Shown: positions 54,063 to 61,629 of the stretch, in pieces
Position numbering within the stretch: the stretch's first letter is position 1
Layout of the letters: every line of letters starts with the position of its first letter
DNA from: Rhizobium brockwellii
Lineage (GTDB): Bacteria; Pseudomonadota; Alphaproteobacteria; Rhizobiales; Rhizobiaceae
Assembly (NCBI RefSeq): GCF_000769405.2
Contig: NZ_CP053442.1
Coordinates: forward strand, 186,001-250,000
Length of the DNA stretch: 64,000 bases
Reading direction: 5' to 3'
Program-made: the position numbers and the translations under genes
Notes under the pieces: generated by a model
Told to the model about the DNA's origin: nothing
What the model saw: the letters and a program-made list of their open reading frames with translations, nothing else
The model's database searches: none

Positions 54063-54878
54063 ATGCACCGGCTAGATGTCACACGCTCCGAGCAACTGGA
54101 TTTTCTGATGATACGCAACTCCTCGCAAAGCAATATTCTGAAACACACGGTACGATCCGATGCAGAAAAAGCGCGCATTTGTGCCGCTAACAATGCAGAC
54201 CTGTATCAGGCGATGTTCCGTGCCCATGGACTGCCTGATCAGCGAACTAGTGCATTTTGGTCAAGCGATGCGATCGCACCCCCCTACTATTCCAACATGA
54301 CGACACTCGACCCGGATGCAACAGAGGAACAGCTGATTGAAATCGGTCGGCTGACAGATCGGCTAGGACGGCGACCTGGTTTCAAAGACGGGTTTTCCAG
54401 GCTCGACCTCGTCGACAAAGGGTTCCAGTTGTTGTTTTCCGCATCATGGATTTGGGCTGAACCTCGCAGAATTTCAGCGCGTGCGCCTAAGGATTGGGCA
54501 CGCATTCGCAATGCAGCGGCACTGGATCGCTGGGAACATTCCTGGAAAGAGTCTGGTAGCCAGACCGACGCCAACGTCTTCACACCGGCCCTGCTTTCCG
54601 ATCCTAACATACATATCTATGGCCGATGGGCCGGCGACGGTTTTGATGCGGGCTGCATCGTAAATCGATCAACCGAGGCTGTAGGGATCTCCAATATCTT
54701 TAATCTGACTGGTACGCTGCAGGCCTTCGGGGATGCCATGTGGTTGGCCACTATCGCCTTTTCACCCGAAGTGCCGCTAGTCGGCTATGACAGTGGCGCA
54801 ACGCTAAACGAAATGACAAAGCTGGGCTTCAGGTCAGTCGGCAACCTGAGGATTTGGCTACCTGACGACGGTTCCTAA
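54063..54878 (+). CDS. GNAT-like protein of unknown function
   Basis: A 271-residue protein. The last 100 residues resemble a degenerate GNAT acetyltransferase domain: GCIVNRSTEAVGISNIFNL, then MWLATIAFSPEVPLVGYDSG, and KLGFRSVGNLRIWLPDDG. The last of these is close to the common ending LGF..vG.LRVWL. The N-terminal part (AHGLPDQRTSAFWSSDAIAP) resembles some uncharacterised acetyltransferases. No classical R/Q-x-x-G-x-G/A motif is evident. Starts at 54063 and 54108 are both possible, and neither has a strong ribosome-binding site. Base composition is lower in GC than its neighbours, and it follows a recombinase relic, both suggesting transfer. Confidence 0.6.
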   Translation: MHRLDVTRSEQLDFLMIRNSSQSNILKHTVRSDAEKARICAANNADLYQAMFRAHGLPDQRTSAFWSSDAIAPPYYSNMTTLDPDATEEQLIEIGRLTDRLGRRPGFKDGFSRLDLVDKGFQLLFSASWIWAEPRRISARAPKDWARIRNAAALDRWEHSWKESGSQTDANVFTPALLSDPNIHIYGRWAGDGFDAGCIVNRSTEAVGISNIFNLTGTLQAFGDAMWLATIAFSPEVPLVGYDSGATLNEMTKLGFRSVGNLRIWLPDDGS

Positions 54879-54888
54879 GCGTCTTTCT

Positions 54889-55038
54889 CTATTCGTTATC
54901 CAATAGCGTAGTTTGATGGGAAACCAACGCTCGCCCTCTATAGTGCTCCGGCGGCGTGCCGTAGATATCCCAGATCTTCAGATAGTGTCCAACCAGGATC
55001 TCGTCCTCGCTGGGCGCTGCCATTCGAATATCCATCAT
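54889..55038 (-). pseudogene. Truncated N-terminal fragment of a GNAT-type acetyltransferase
   Basis: A 49-residue minus-strand frame (ATG at 55038 or 55035, TAG at 54889) reads MDIRMAAPSEDEILVGHYLK, then IWDIYGTPPEHYRGRA. Rhizobial and other GNAT proteins start this way and continue with a further 100 or so residues. Here similarity stops after about 38 residues and a stop follows. I interpret it as a gene cut by rearrangement. A function as a small protein is possible but not favoured. Confidence 0.45.
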
Positions 55039-55091
55039 GTCGTGATCCGGCTTAGGCATGCGAGGGTGCGAAATCGTGCCTCAAACGAGAT

Positions 55092-55124
55092 GACGTCCCC
55101 TGCCGCGTTGCGGCAGGAGACGTC
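55092..55124. terminator. Long hairpin downstream of the DUF992 gene
   Basis: A 15-base arm (55092-55106) pairs with 55110-55124 with one mismatch and a 3-base loop. It begins 12 bases after the DUF992 stop on the minus strand. The plus strand continues with AAAAAG. There is no clear U-run on the minus strand, so its strength as a terminator is uncertain. Confidence 0.5.
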
Positions 55125-55136
55125 AAAAAGGCCATA

Positions 55137-55658
55137 TCAATTGGCTGGTGTGAGCGTCATCGAAGCGCTGCCGGCCGCAACGTTGAGGCCGAGCTGACCG
55201 GTCAGGCTGACCGTCTGCAGATGGATCGAGCCGGAGGTGCCGCCAACCAGGAGATTTGCGCCGACACCGGCGCCGAGCGTGGCTTCGGCGGTGGCGCCGA
55301 CATAGAGGCCGGCGAGCGATCCGCGGTGATAGCCGGCCGTCGGCGCGAACACGGCCCAGATCAGGCGGCTACGCGTGGTGAAGCCAAGGTCAATGCCAAG
55401 CTTTCTCATTTCACCCGTATAACGATCCGAAAGTTCGTTGCCGACGGTCGACTGGAAGATGCAGTCGGCCTCTTTGGAGGAACCGAGCACGTAACCCGTG
55501 CCGCCACCGATATCGCAGGTGAGGTAACCGATCTTCACGCCATTGCGCAGGTCCGGCTCTTCATATGTCCTGGTGCCGAGATCGGCGGCATTGACCGCCC
55601 CAGCGCCGACAAACGTCAACGATACCGCGGCAAAAGCCGTCGCAAGAATTTTGTTCAT
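55137..55658 (-). CDS. Secreted DUF992-family protein
   Basis: A 173-residue protein with a Sec signal peptide (about 1-24, ending VNAAD). The mature part has KIGYLTCDIGGGTGYVLGSS, then KEADCIFQS, which is the DUF992 pattern. It continues with a glycine- and alanine-rich beta-structured segment ending AGSASMTLTPAN. DUF992 proteins are common and abundant in the periplasm of rhizobia. The function is unknown. AGGAG precedes the ATG at 55658. Confidence 0.9.
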   Translation of the reverse strand: MNKILATAFAAVSLTFVGAGAVNAADLGTRTYEEPDLRNGVKIGYLTCDIGGGTGYVLGSSKEADCIFQSTVGNELSDRYTGEMRKLGIDLGFTTRSRLIWAVFAPTAGYHRGSLAGLYVGATAEATLGAGVGANLLVGGTSGSIHLQTVSLTGQLGLNVAAGSASMTLTPAN

Positions 55659-56249
55659 AAGTCTCTCCTTCTCAAATCGTGACGGGAGCATACCCGGCTA
55701 CTCGCCACCAGATTCGGCAACAGATAACGGACGGAACCGAAAAACGATCCCGAACCGGCATCATTTACGCATCGCATGTCAAAGCGCCTGGGAGGGCGCA
55801 AGCGATAAACACGCTTACGGTTCAGCTCCCATTGGGACATTTCGAAGGCACATTTTCGCGTCATCCGGTTATTTCACGATGTTGTCAGGGATGGTTGCCG
55901 GAAAGGCACGATCCTGATCACCGTCAACTCTCGATGAGCGGTATCATGCACATCGCAGGCGCCCCTATTTGGATAGGCGATCGATGATCGCGCAGGTTGC
56001 CATGCCGTATAGATAGCTGTACTGTTCGAAGATACTCTTCATGCAGCACTGCAACTGGAGAGGAAACGGCATGATTGCTTGGCATTGCCGCAGAATTTCC
56101 GCTTGTTTTTCGGAATTCTGCTTCTGTTCAAACAGAAACTAAGTCTGAATTTGAGAAATATAATCAGGCGATATTTTCGCGGGGGCCGGACAATCGTACG
56201 CCCGCCGATCTCTATTGGAGATAACGGGTAATTTCATCGGGAGGGAAAG
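55659..56249. other. Intergenic region with a possible 23-codon Cys-rich ORF
   Basis: A 591-base gap. At 56071-56142 (plus) an ATG with GGAGAGGAAACGGC upstream opens a 23-codon frame with five cysteines (AWHCRRISACFSEFCFCSNR). Within it lies a hairpin, CAGAATT with AATTCTG near 56093-56122. It could be a small regulatory RNA, a leader peptide or noise. No other gene is seen, and the longer frames are inconsistent with one another. Confidence 0.3.
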
Positions 56250-56498
56250 ATGCGCATACGCAGGACAAACATCATACTGGCGGGATGCCTTGCCGTCTCC
56301 GCCTGCCAGTCCGGCCCGACGTCGCAGGCCGTCTCGGATCGTAATTCCGAATTCGGCTGCATCGCCGGAACCGTCGGCGGCGCGATTGTCGGTGGCTTGA
56401 TCGGCAGCACGATCGGCGCCGGAACCGGGCAGGTGCTTGCTGTCGGCGCCGGCATCGGCGGCGGCGGTTACGTCGGCAACCGTCTGGCTTGCCGCTAA
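56250..56498 (+). CDS. Small glycine-zipper lipoprotein
   Basis: An 82-residue protein with a lipoprotein signal peptide. The lipobox VSAC at 16-19 makes Cys19 the lipidated residue. The mature part contains a glycine-zipper run (GTVGGAIVGGLIGSTIGAG) as in SlyB/YMGG-type outer-membrane lipoproteins that insert or stabilise membranes. GGGAGGG precedes the ATG. It lies 20 bases before the EF-hand gene on the same strand, so the two may be co-expressed envelope proteins. Confidence 0.85.
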   Translation: MRIRRTNIILAGCLAVSACQSGPTSQAVSDRNSEFGCIAGTVGGAIVGGLIGSTIGAGTGQVLAVGAGIGGGGYVGNRLACR

Positions 56499-56518
56499 TT
56501 GGGGAGGGATATCAAGCG

Positions 56519-56878
56519 ATGAAGACCTTGGCTTTGGTGACCACATTCATACTGTGCCAATGCGTTGGGGCAGTGGCGCAACAACAGCAAGAGCTCGGAT
56601 CAATGTATCAGGGCCAGATGGATCGGCTTGACGCCAATACCAGCAAGACCGTCGACCGATCGGAATACGAGACCTTCATGGGCACGGCTTTCGGAAGTCT
56701 CGACAAGAACAAGGACGGCAGCCTGCAGTCCGACGAGACGGTGCAGATCCTGACGATCGAGCAATTCACTCTGACCGACGCGAACCACAACGGCCGCATC
56801 AGCCGAAGCGAATTCATGCAGCGGGTGATGGCGGATTTCGCGACAGCCGACCACGACCGGGACGGAAGCCTTCAGTGA
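56519..56878 (+). CDS. Secreted EF-hand calcium-binding protein
   Basis: A 119-residue protein with a Sec signal peptide (about 1-20, ending VGAVAQQ). It has repeated EF-hand loops: DANTSKTVDRSEY, DKNKDGSLQSDE and DANHNGRISRSEF. A fourth loop (DHDRDGSLQ) ends at the last residues, before its final Glu position, so it is incomplete. It would bind calcium in the periplasm or outside the cell. GGGGAGGG precedes the ATG at 56519. A terminator follows. Confidence 0.9.
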   Translation: MKTLALVTTFILCQCVGAVAQQQQELGSMYQGQMDRLDANTSKTVDRSEYETFMGTAFGSLDKNKDGSLQSDETVQILTIEQFTLTDANHNGRISRSEFMQRVMADFATADHDRDGSLQ

Positions 56879-56910
56879 TGGAGACATGAAACCGAATGTG
56901 GCAATAAAGA

Positions 56911-56942
56911 AAAACCCGGCGATGTGCTTCGCCGGGTTTTTA
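56911..56942. terminator. Bidirectional Rho-independent terminator
   Basis: A 12-bp perfect stem (56911-56922 with 56929-56940), 6-base loop, with an A-run on the left and TTTT on the right. It fits between the convergent EF-hand (plus) and DUF1328 (minus) genes and would serve both. Confidence 0.85.
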
Positions 56943-56960
56943 TACTTTAATCTGTCCGTT

Positions 56961-57125
56961 CTATACTTTTCGCATCAGTCGCATGACGAGAGATACGACG
57001 AACAGCACCAGGAAAATGAAGAACAGAACCTGGGCAATGGAAGCTGACGCCCCTGCGATGCCGCCAAATCCGAGGACGCCGGCAATCAAGGCCACGACGA
57101 GAAATACCAGAGCGTAGTAAAGCAT
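56961..57125 (-). CDS. DUF1328 (YtjA-type) small membrane protein
   Basis: A 54-residue protein with two hydrophobic helices ([20 protein letters not shown] and [16 protein letters not shown]), the standard DUF1328 layout. These proteins are stress-associated inner-membrane proteins of unknown function. The ATG at 57125 is preceded by AAGGAG. Longer frames upstream are not supported. Confidence 0.9.
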   Translation of the reverse strand: MLYYALVFLVVALIAGVLGFGGIAGASASIAQVLFFIFLVLFVVSLVMRLMRKV

Positions 57126-57224
57126 CGCAATCTCCTTGTACGTTGCTGCGGAGATAACGGAGACGGCCGCATTTGGTTCCCATCCGTCTGATGGCCGGGA
57201 CATGCGGCGTCGCATCGGCTCCCT

Positions 57225-57848
57225 TCAGCCGAAATGAAAGGCGCCGCTGTACGTGCGGTCGCCTTCATTCGGCTCGGGAGGTTCGGCCGCATCGAGATAG
57301 GCCTTGAGCGGCCCGGTCAGCACGAACCAGATGCTGGCTCCCAACATGAAACAGGCTCCCACCGGATCGTCGATGCGGGCGATGAACGGAAGGCAGGCCG
57401 ATGCGAAGAGGACGATGATCCGCACCGACCACTCCGCCTCACGTTTGGCGATGGCGCGCGCTCTCAGCGACTTGTACTCCCGAGCGCCGTAACCGCCTTG
57501 CCCTGCCTTCACAGCCGAAAGCAGCTTTCGCGCGGACGGCAACGCCAGCATGATCAGCGCGGCGACACTGAGCGTGAAAGTCTCGCCGGCCATAACCTGC
57601 CCGCTCGCGATCAGGAGAAAGAAGAGCACGACGAGATTCCACGTCGGCTCCAGCAGCTCCGGCGGTTGCCGCGTGCGGAGATGCCAACTCCGCAGCAAAA
57701 CCGCCGCGCCGTGCAGTAGCGGCTGATCGATATAACGATTGATCCAGTCCATGCCGATGCGCCCGTCCCCGATTGCATGAAGAGGCCTCCGAACACCACG
57801 GAATTTGGTCATCATCGTGGCAATAGCCGCTGAATCCGTTCTTCGCAT
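57225..57848 (-). CDS. Uncharacterised membrane protein
   Basis: A protein of up to 207 residues with three or four hydrophobic segments: NLVVLFFLLIASGQVMAG, TLSVAALIMLALPSARK, VRIIVLFASACLPFIA and ACFMLGASIWFVLTGPL. No family is recognised. The start is uncertain. ATGs at 57848, 57815 and 57752 are all in frame and none has a clear ribosome-binding site. A start at 57752 (MDWINRYIDQPL) gives the most natural N-terminus. It shares no obvious operon with its neighbours. Confidence 0.7.
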   Translation of the reverse strand: MRRTDSAAIATMMTKFRGVRRPLHAIGDGRIGMDWINRYIDQPLLHGAAVLLRSWHLRTRQPPELLEPTWNLVVLFFLLIASGQVMAGETFTLSVAALIMLALPSARKLLSAVKAGQGGYGAREYKSLRARAIAKREAEWSVRIIVLFASACLPFIARIDDPVGACFMLGASIWFVLTGPLKAYLDAAEPPEPNEGDRTYSGAFHFG

Positions 57849-57953
57849 GGACGAAGCGGCTTGCCGAGACGCATCGATGAGGCCGGAGAGGCGAGCCCTC
57901 TCGCCTCACGACCCCCTAAATTTGAAGGCAGCGGCAAAGCGCGCAACAGCTGT

Positions 57954-58340
57954 CTAGCGCAATTCCTGCGCGACCTCCCAGACATGGCCCGACGGATCCG
58001 CAAAAGCCGCGGTGCGGCGACCCCATGGACGATCGATCGGACCATTGAGCAGCGCGACCCCGAGTTTGTGCAGCTCTGCACAGACCAAATCGACGTCATC
58101 GACCTTGATCGTCAGCAGGACGCGCGCGCCCGAACCGGGGACTGACACGGCGGAGGGCTCGACCAGTTCAGGCGCCTGCGCTGCATCGAGCAGGTTGATC
58201 ATCGTTCCCGAGAATTTCAGGACTGAGGATACCGCGTCTTCACAAACGACGTCGAGCGCAAAGACCTTTTGGTAGAACGTTTTGGCGGCGTCGATATCAT
58301 CGACGAACAGGGTGACGACCTCGAACCGATCCAACAGCAT
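57954..58340 (-). CDS. VOC-superfamily (glyoxalase-like) protein
   Basis: A 128-residue protein with two VOC repeats (VTLFVDDIDAAKTFYQKVF and VLLTIKVDDVDLVCAELHK) and a C-terminal RRTAAFADPSGHVWEVAQE with the metal-binding Glu. Such proteins include glyoxalase-like enzymes and bleomycin-type resistance proteins. The substrate is unknown. The ATG at 58340 has GGAGGAG nine bases upstream. An ATG two codons earlier is too close to it. Confidence 0.88.
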   Translation of the reverse strand: MLLDRFEVVTLFVDDIDAAKTFYQKVFALDVVCEDAVSSVLKFSGTMINLLDAAQAPELVEPSAVSVPGSGARVLLTIKVDDVDLVCAELHKLGVALLNGPIDRPWGRRTAAFADPSGHVWEVAQELR

Positions 58341-58447
58341 GGGCATTTTCTCCTCCGTTGCTTCCACCAACCAACCGATATCGCTGGCCGGCTCTCCACT
58401 GGTCGCTTCGACGCTGACGGTTTCGACATCCCGCGCAAAAATAATAG

Positions 58448-60070
58448 TCAGCTTCGCAGGCCAGGCGCTTCCTGGCCGGTGCGCGCCACATATTCGGTAT
58501 AGCCGCCGCCATATTGATGGATGCCGTCGGGGGTCAGCTCCAGCACCCGGTTTGAGAGTGCGGCGAGGAAATGCCGATCGTGCGAGACGAACAGCATCGT
58601 GCCCTCATATTGCGACAGCGCCCTGATCAGCATTTCCTTGGTGTCGAGATCGAGATGGTTCGTCGGCTCGTCGAGCACGAGCAGGTTCGGCGGGTCGAAC
58701 AGCATGATCGCCATGACCAGCCGCGCCTTCTCGCCGCCGGATAGGACCCGGCACCGCTTCTCGACATCGTCGCCGGAGAAGCCGAAGCAGCCGGCCAGCG
58801 CGCGCAACGGCCCCTGCCCCGCCTGGGGAAACTGGTCTTCCAGCATCTGGAAGACGGTACGCTCGCCATCGAGAATATCCATGGCGTGCTGAGCGAAATA
58901 GCCCATCTTGACGCTGGCGCCCAGCGCAACGCTGCCCTGGTCTGGCGCGGTGGAACCCGTCACCAGCTTCAGCAGCGTCGACTTGCCGGCGCCGTTGATG
59001 CCCATGATGCACCAGCGCTCCCGGCGCCGCACGACAAAATCCAAACCCTCATAAATGCTGCGGCTGCCGTATTTCTTGTGGACGTTTTTCAGGTTGATCA
59101 CGTCCTCGCCGGAGCGCGGCGCCGGTTGGAACTCGAAGGAAACGATCTGGCGGCGCTTGGGCGGCTCCACCCGGTCGATCTTCTCCAGTTTCTTCACGCG
59201 GCTCTGCACTTGCGAAGCATGCGAGGCGCGCGCCTTGAAGCGCTCGATGAACTTGATCTCCTTGGCGAGCATCGCCTGCTGGCGTTCGAACTGAGCCTGC
59301 TGCTGCTTTTCGTTCTGCGCCCGCTGCTGCTCGTAGAATTCATAGTCGCCGGAATAGGCCGTCAGCGTGCCGCCGTCGATTTCGATGATCTTGGTGACGA
59401 TGCGGTTCATGAACTCGCGGTCATGCGAGGTCATCAGCAGCGCGCCCTCGTAACCTTTCAGAAATTCCTCCAGCCAGATCAGGCTTTCCAGATCCAGATG
59501 GTTGCTCGGCTCGTCGAGCAGCATGACGTCGGGGCGCATGAGGAGAATGCGGGCGAGCGCCACGCGCATCTTCCAGCCTCCCGACAGCGCGCCGACATCG
59601 CCGTCCATCATCTCCTGGCTGAAGCTCAGGCCCGCGAGCACTTCGCGGGCGCGCCCCTCGAGCGCATAACCGTCCAGCTCCTCGTAGCGCGCCTGCACCT
59701 CGCCGTAGCGCTCGATGATCTCCTCCATGTTATCGGCCTGTTCGGGATCGGCCATGGCCGCCTCCAGATCGCGCAATTCGCCGGCAACGATGCTGACCGG
59801 ACCTGCGCCGTTCATCACCTCGGCGACGGCGCTGTGGCCGGCCATCTCGCCGACATCCTGGTTGAAATAGCCGATGGTGACGCCCTTCTCGCAGGAGACC
59901 TGCCCCTCGTCGGGCTGCTCCTCGCCGTTGATCATCCGGAAGACGGTCGTCTTGCCGGCGCCGTTCGGACCGACGAGGCCGATCTTCTCGCCTCTGTTAA
60001 GAGCCGCGGACGCCTCGATGAAGAGGATACGGTGGCTGAGCTGCTTGCTGATATTCTCGATACGGATCAT
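58448..60070 (-). CDS. ABC-F family ATPase
   Basis: A 540-residue soluble protein with two ABC domains and no membrane segments. Domain 1 has GPNGAGKTTVFRM, LSGGWKMRVALARILL and MLLDEPSNHLDLESL. Domain 2 has GINGAGKSTLLK, LSGGEKARLVMAIMLF and LVLDEPTNHLDLD. A charged linker (QRAQNEKQQQAQFERQQA) joins them, as is normal for ABC-F. These proteins act on ribosomes in translation control or drug protection. The exact member (YheS/EttA/Uup type) is not resolved. Confidence 0.93.
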   Translation of the reverse strand: MIRIENISKQLSHRILFIEASAALNRGEKIGLVGPNGAGKTTVFRMINGEEQPDEGQVSCEKGVTIGYFNQDVGEMAGHSAVAEVMNGAGPVSIVAGELRDLEAAMADPEQADNMEEIIERYGEVQARYEELDGYALEGRAREVLAGLSFSQEMMDGDVGALSGGWKMRVALARILLMRPDVMLLDEPSNHLDLESLIWLEEFLKGYEGALLMTSHDREFMNRIVTKIIEIDGGTLTAYSGDYEFYEQQRAQNEKQQQAQFERQQAMLAKEIKFIERFKARASHASQVQSRVKKLEKIDRVEPPKRRQIVSFEFQPAPRSGEDVINLKNVHKKYGSRSIYEGLDFVVRRRERWCIMGINGAGKSTLLKLVTGSTAPDQGSVALGASVKMGYFAQHAMDILDGERTVFQMLEDQFPQAGQGPLRALAGCFGFSGDDVEKRCRVLSGGEKARLVMAIMLFDPPNLLVLDEPTNHLDLDTKEMLIRALSQYEGTMLFVSHDRHFLAALSNRVLELTPDGIHQYGGGYTEYVARTGQEAPGLRS

Positions 60071-60274
60071 GATTTGCGCGGCGCCTGCAGAAGGAGATTT
60101 TGGCGCGCTTATGCCATGCGGGGAAACCGCAGGATAGCCCTGTTTCTCACCCTCTCGCTCAAGAATATAATGCCGAAAAGCCTGAGCGGTTTTCGAACGA
60201 CATCATGCTCACCTTCTTTAATTTGGAACAGGATTGGATAATATCGCGGCTCACGCCAACGGGAACTCGCGCCA

Positions 60275-60604
60275 ATGAGCGTTCGTCCGCCGCAGTCCTT
60301 CAGACCATCCGAGCAGAATAAAAACGGCTTCAACGTTCTCGAATACGAGCTGATGTCGGAACGCGCGGATTCGCTTGGACGTCACGGGCTGAAGGTGGAG
60401 GCGACGCTCGCCGCCCTGAAGGCCTGGGCTGCCGACCGCCAGAGCACGGAGGAGCGCGAGAGGCTTCTCAATGAAGCATCAGACGCCGTCTGGGCGTTTT
60501 TCATCCAGCGTGAGATCTGCGGCTTGCGCAACAACCGCGACGCCATCCAGCGTTACGGCATCCCCAACGAGGTAATCGCGAGATTGGGCGCAGTGCGAAA
60601 ATAG
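60275..60604 (+). CDS. Small conserved protein, possibly DUF6665
   Basis: A 109-residue soluble protein without membrane segments or signal peptide. The core (FNVLEYELMSERADSLGRHG, then LKVEATLAALKAW, and VWAFFIQREICGLRNNRDAI) is helical. It resembles a small family seen in rhizobia that I believe is DUF6665. The function is unknown. GGGAA precedes the ATG, but the match to a ribosome-binding site is weak. Confidence 0.7.
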   Translation: MSVRPPQSFRPSEQNKNGFNVLEYELMSERADSLGRHGLKVEATLAALKAWAADRQSTEERERLLNEASDAVWAFFIQREICGLRNNRDAIQRYGIPNEVIARLGAVRK

Positions 60605-60708
60605 CGCGGCGACGGCTGGTGTGGCAGCCGTCCAGCCTCGCTATTGGGTGGAAATCGCCGGTGCGGAACGGTATGGCTTGATGCGGAACCAATGCGAAAG
60701 GAAACGCG

Positions 60709-61578
60709 ATGCCAATCTCAATCCGGATCGGGAATCAGGATCTCACCGTCGATGTCTCCTCCCTCGGCGCCGAGATGCAGGCGCTCAAATCAAGCGACGG
60801 ACGCTCGTGGCTGTGGACCGGCGATGCCGCCTTCTGGACCGGGCGGTCGCCGATCCTGTTTCCGATCGTCGGCAAGGCGCCTGACGACAAGATCGCGATC
60901 GACGGCACGGTCTATCCGATGGCTCAGCATGGCTTTGCCCGCCGCAGCGAATTCACCCTTGCGGCATCCACCGAGACGATGTGCCGGTTCGAACTGACCG
61001 CCTCGGATGCGACGCGGGCGGTGTATCCTTTCGAGTTTCAGCTGGCCGTGGTGCATGCGGTGGAGGGTCACGTGCTGACTGTCACGGCGGAGGTTACCAA
61101 TCGCGACCAGAAGGCGATGCCGTTCGGCCTCGGATTTCATTCCGCCTTCGCCTGGCCATTGCCGGGTGCTTCCGGTCGCGACCATATCGTCAGGCTCGAC
61201 AATGAAGGCGAGCCGGCGCTTGTGCGGCTGGAAGGCGGCCTCATCAACCCTGCGGCCCTGCCCTCCCCGTTCAAGGCCGGCCGGCTGGTGCTCGATCATT
61301 CGATGTTCGAGCAGGATGCGATGATTTTCCCTGATGGTGCGGGCGAAGGGCTGGCTTATGGCGCCGAACACGGGCCGACCATGCAGTTCCATTTCGAAAA
61401 CCTGCCCAACCTTGCGTTATGGACCAAACCGGGCGCGCCCTTCCTCTGCATCGAGCCCTGGCACGGAACGGCTGCGGAAGCGGGGAGCTCGAGCGAGCTT
61501 TCGAAAAGGCCGTCCACCACGATCCTGGCGCCGGGCGCGGTGGAGAGCTTCGTCTTCACGGTCGAAATTCCGCAATAG
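60709..61578 (+). CDS. Aldose 1-epimerase-like protein
   Basis: A 289-residue galactose-mutarotase-fold protein of the YeaD/LacX-like group. It shows ILFPIVGKAPDDKIAIDG, then YPMAQHGFARRSEF with the catalytic histidine region, GFHSAFAWPLPG, and CIEPWHGTA with a Glu near the C-terminus. It would interconvert sugar anomers, or act on hexose 6-phosphates as in YeaD. AAGGAAACGCG precedes the ATG. It has no operon partners. Confidence 0.92.
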   Translation: MPISIRIGNQDLTVDVSSLGAEMQALKSSDGRSWLWTGDAAFWTGRSPILFPIVGKAPDDKIAIDGTVYPMAQHGFARRSEFTLAASTETMCRFELTASDATRAVYPFEFQLAVVHAVEGHVLTVTAEVTNRDQKAMPFGLGFHSAFAWPLPGASGRDHIVRLDNEGEPALVRLEGGLINPAALPSPFKAGRLVLDHSMFEQDAMIFPDGAGEGLAYGAEHGPTMQFHFENLPNLALWTKPGAPFLCIEPWHGTAAEAGSSSELSKRPSTTILAPGAVESFVFTVEIPQ

Positions 61579-61591
61579 AAGACAGCGGAAA

Positions 61592-61618
61592 GCGCTCGCC
61601 GGGAAGTCGGGCGAGCGC
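61592..61618. terminator. Hairpin between convergent epimerase and efflux genes
   Basis: GCGCTCGCC at 61592-61600 pairs perfectly with GGCGAGCGC at 61610-61618 across a 9-base loop. It lies 13 bases after the epimerase stop and before the convergent efflux gene stop at 61630. There is no U-run. Confidence 0.5.
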
Positions 61619-61629
61619 CGATGTTTCAT

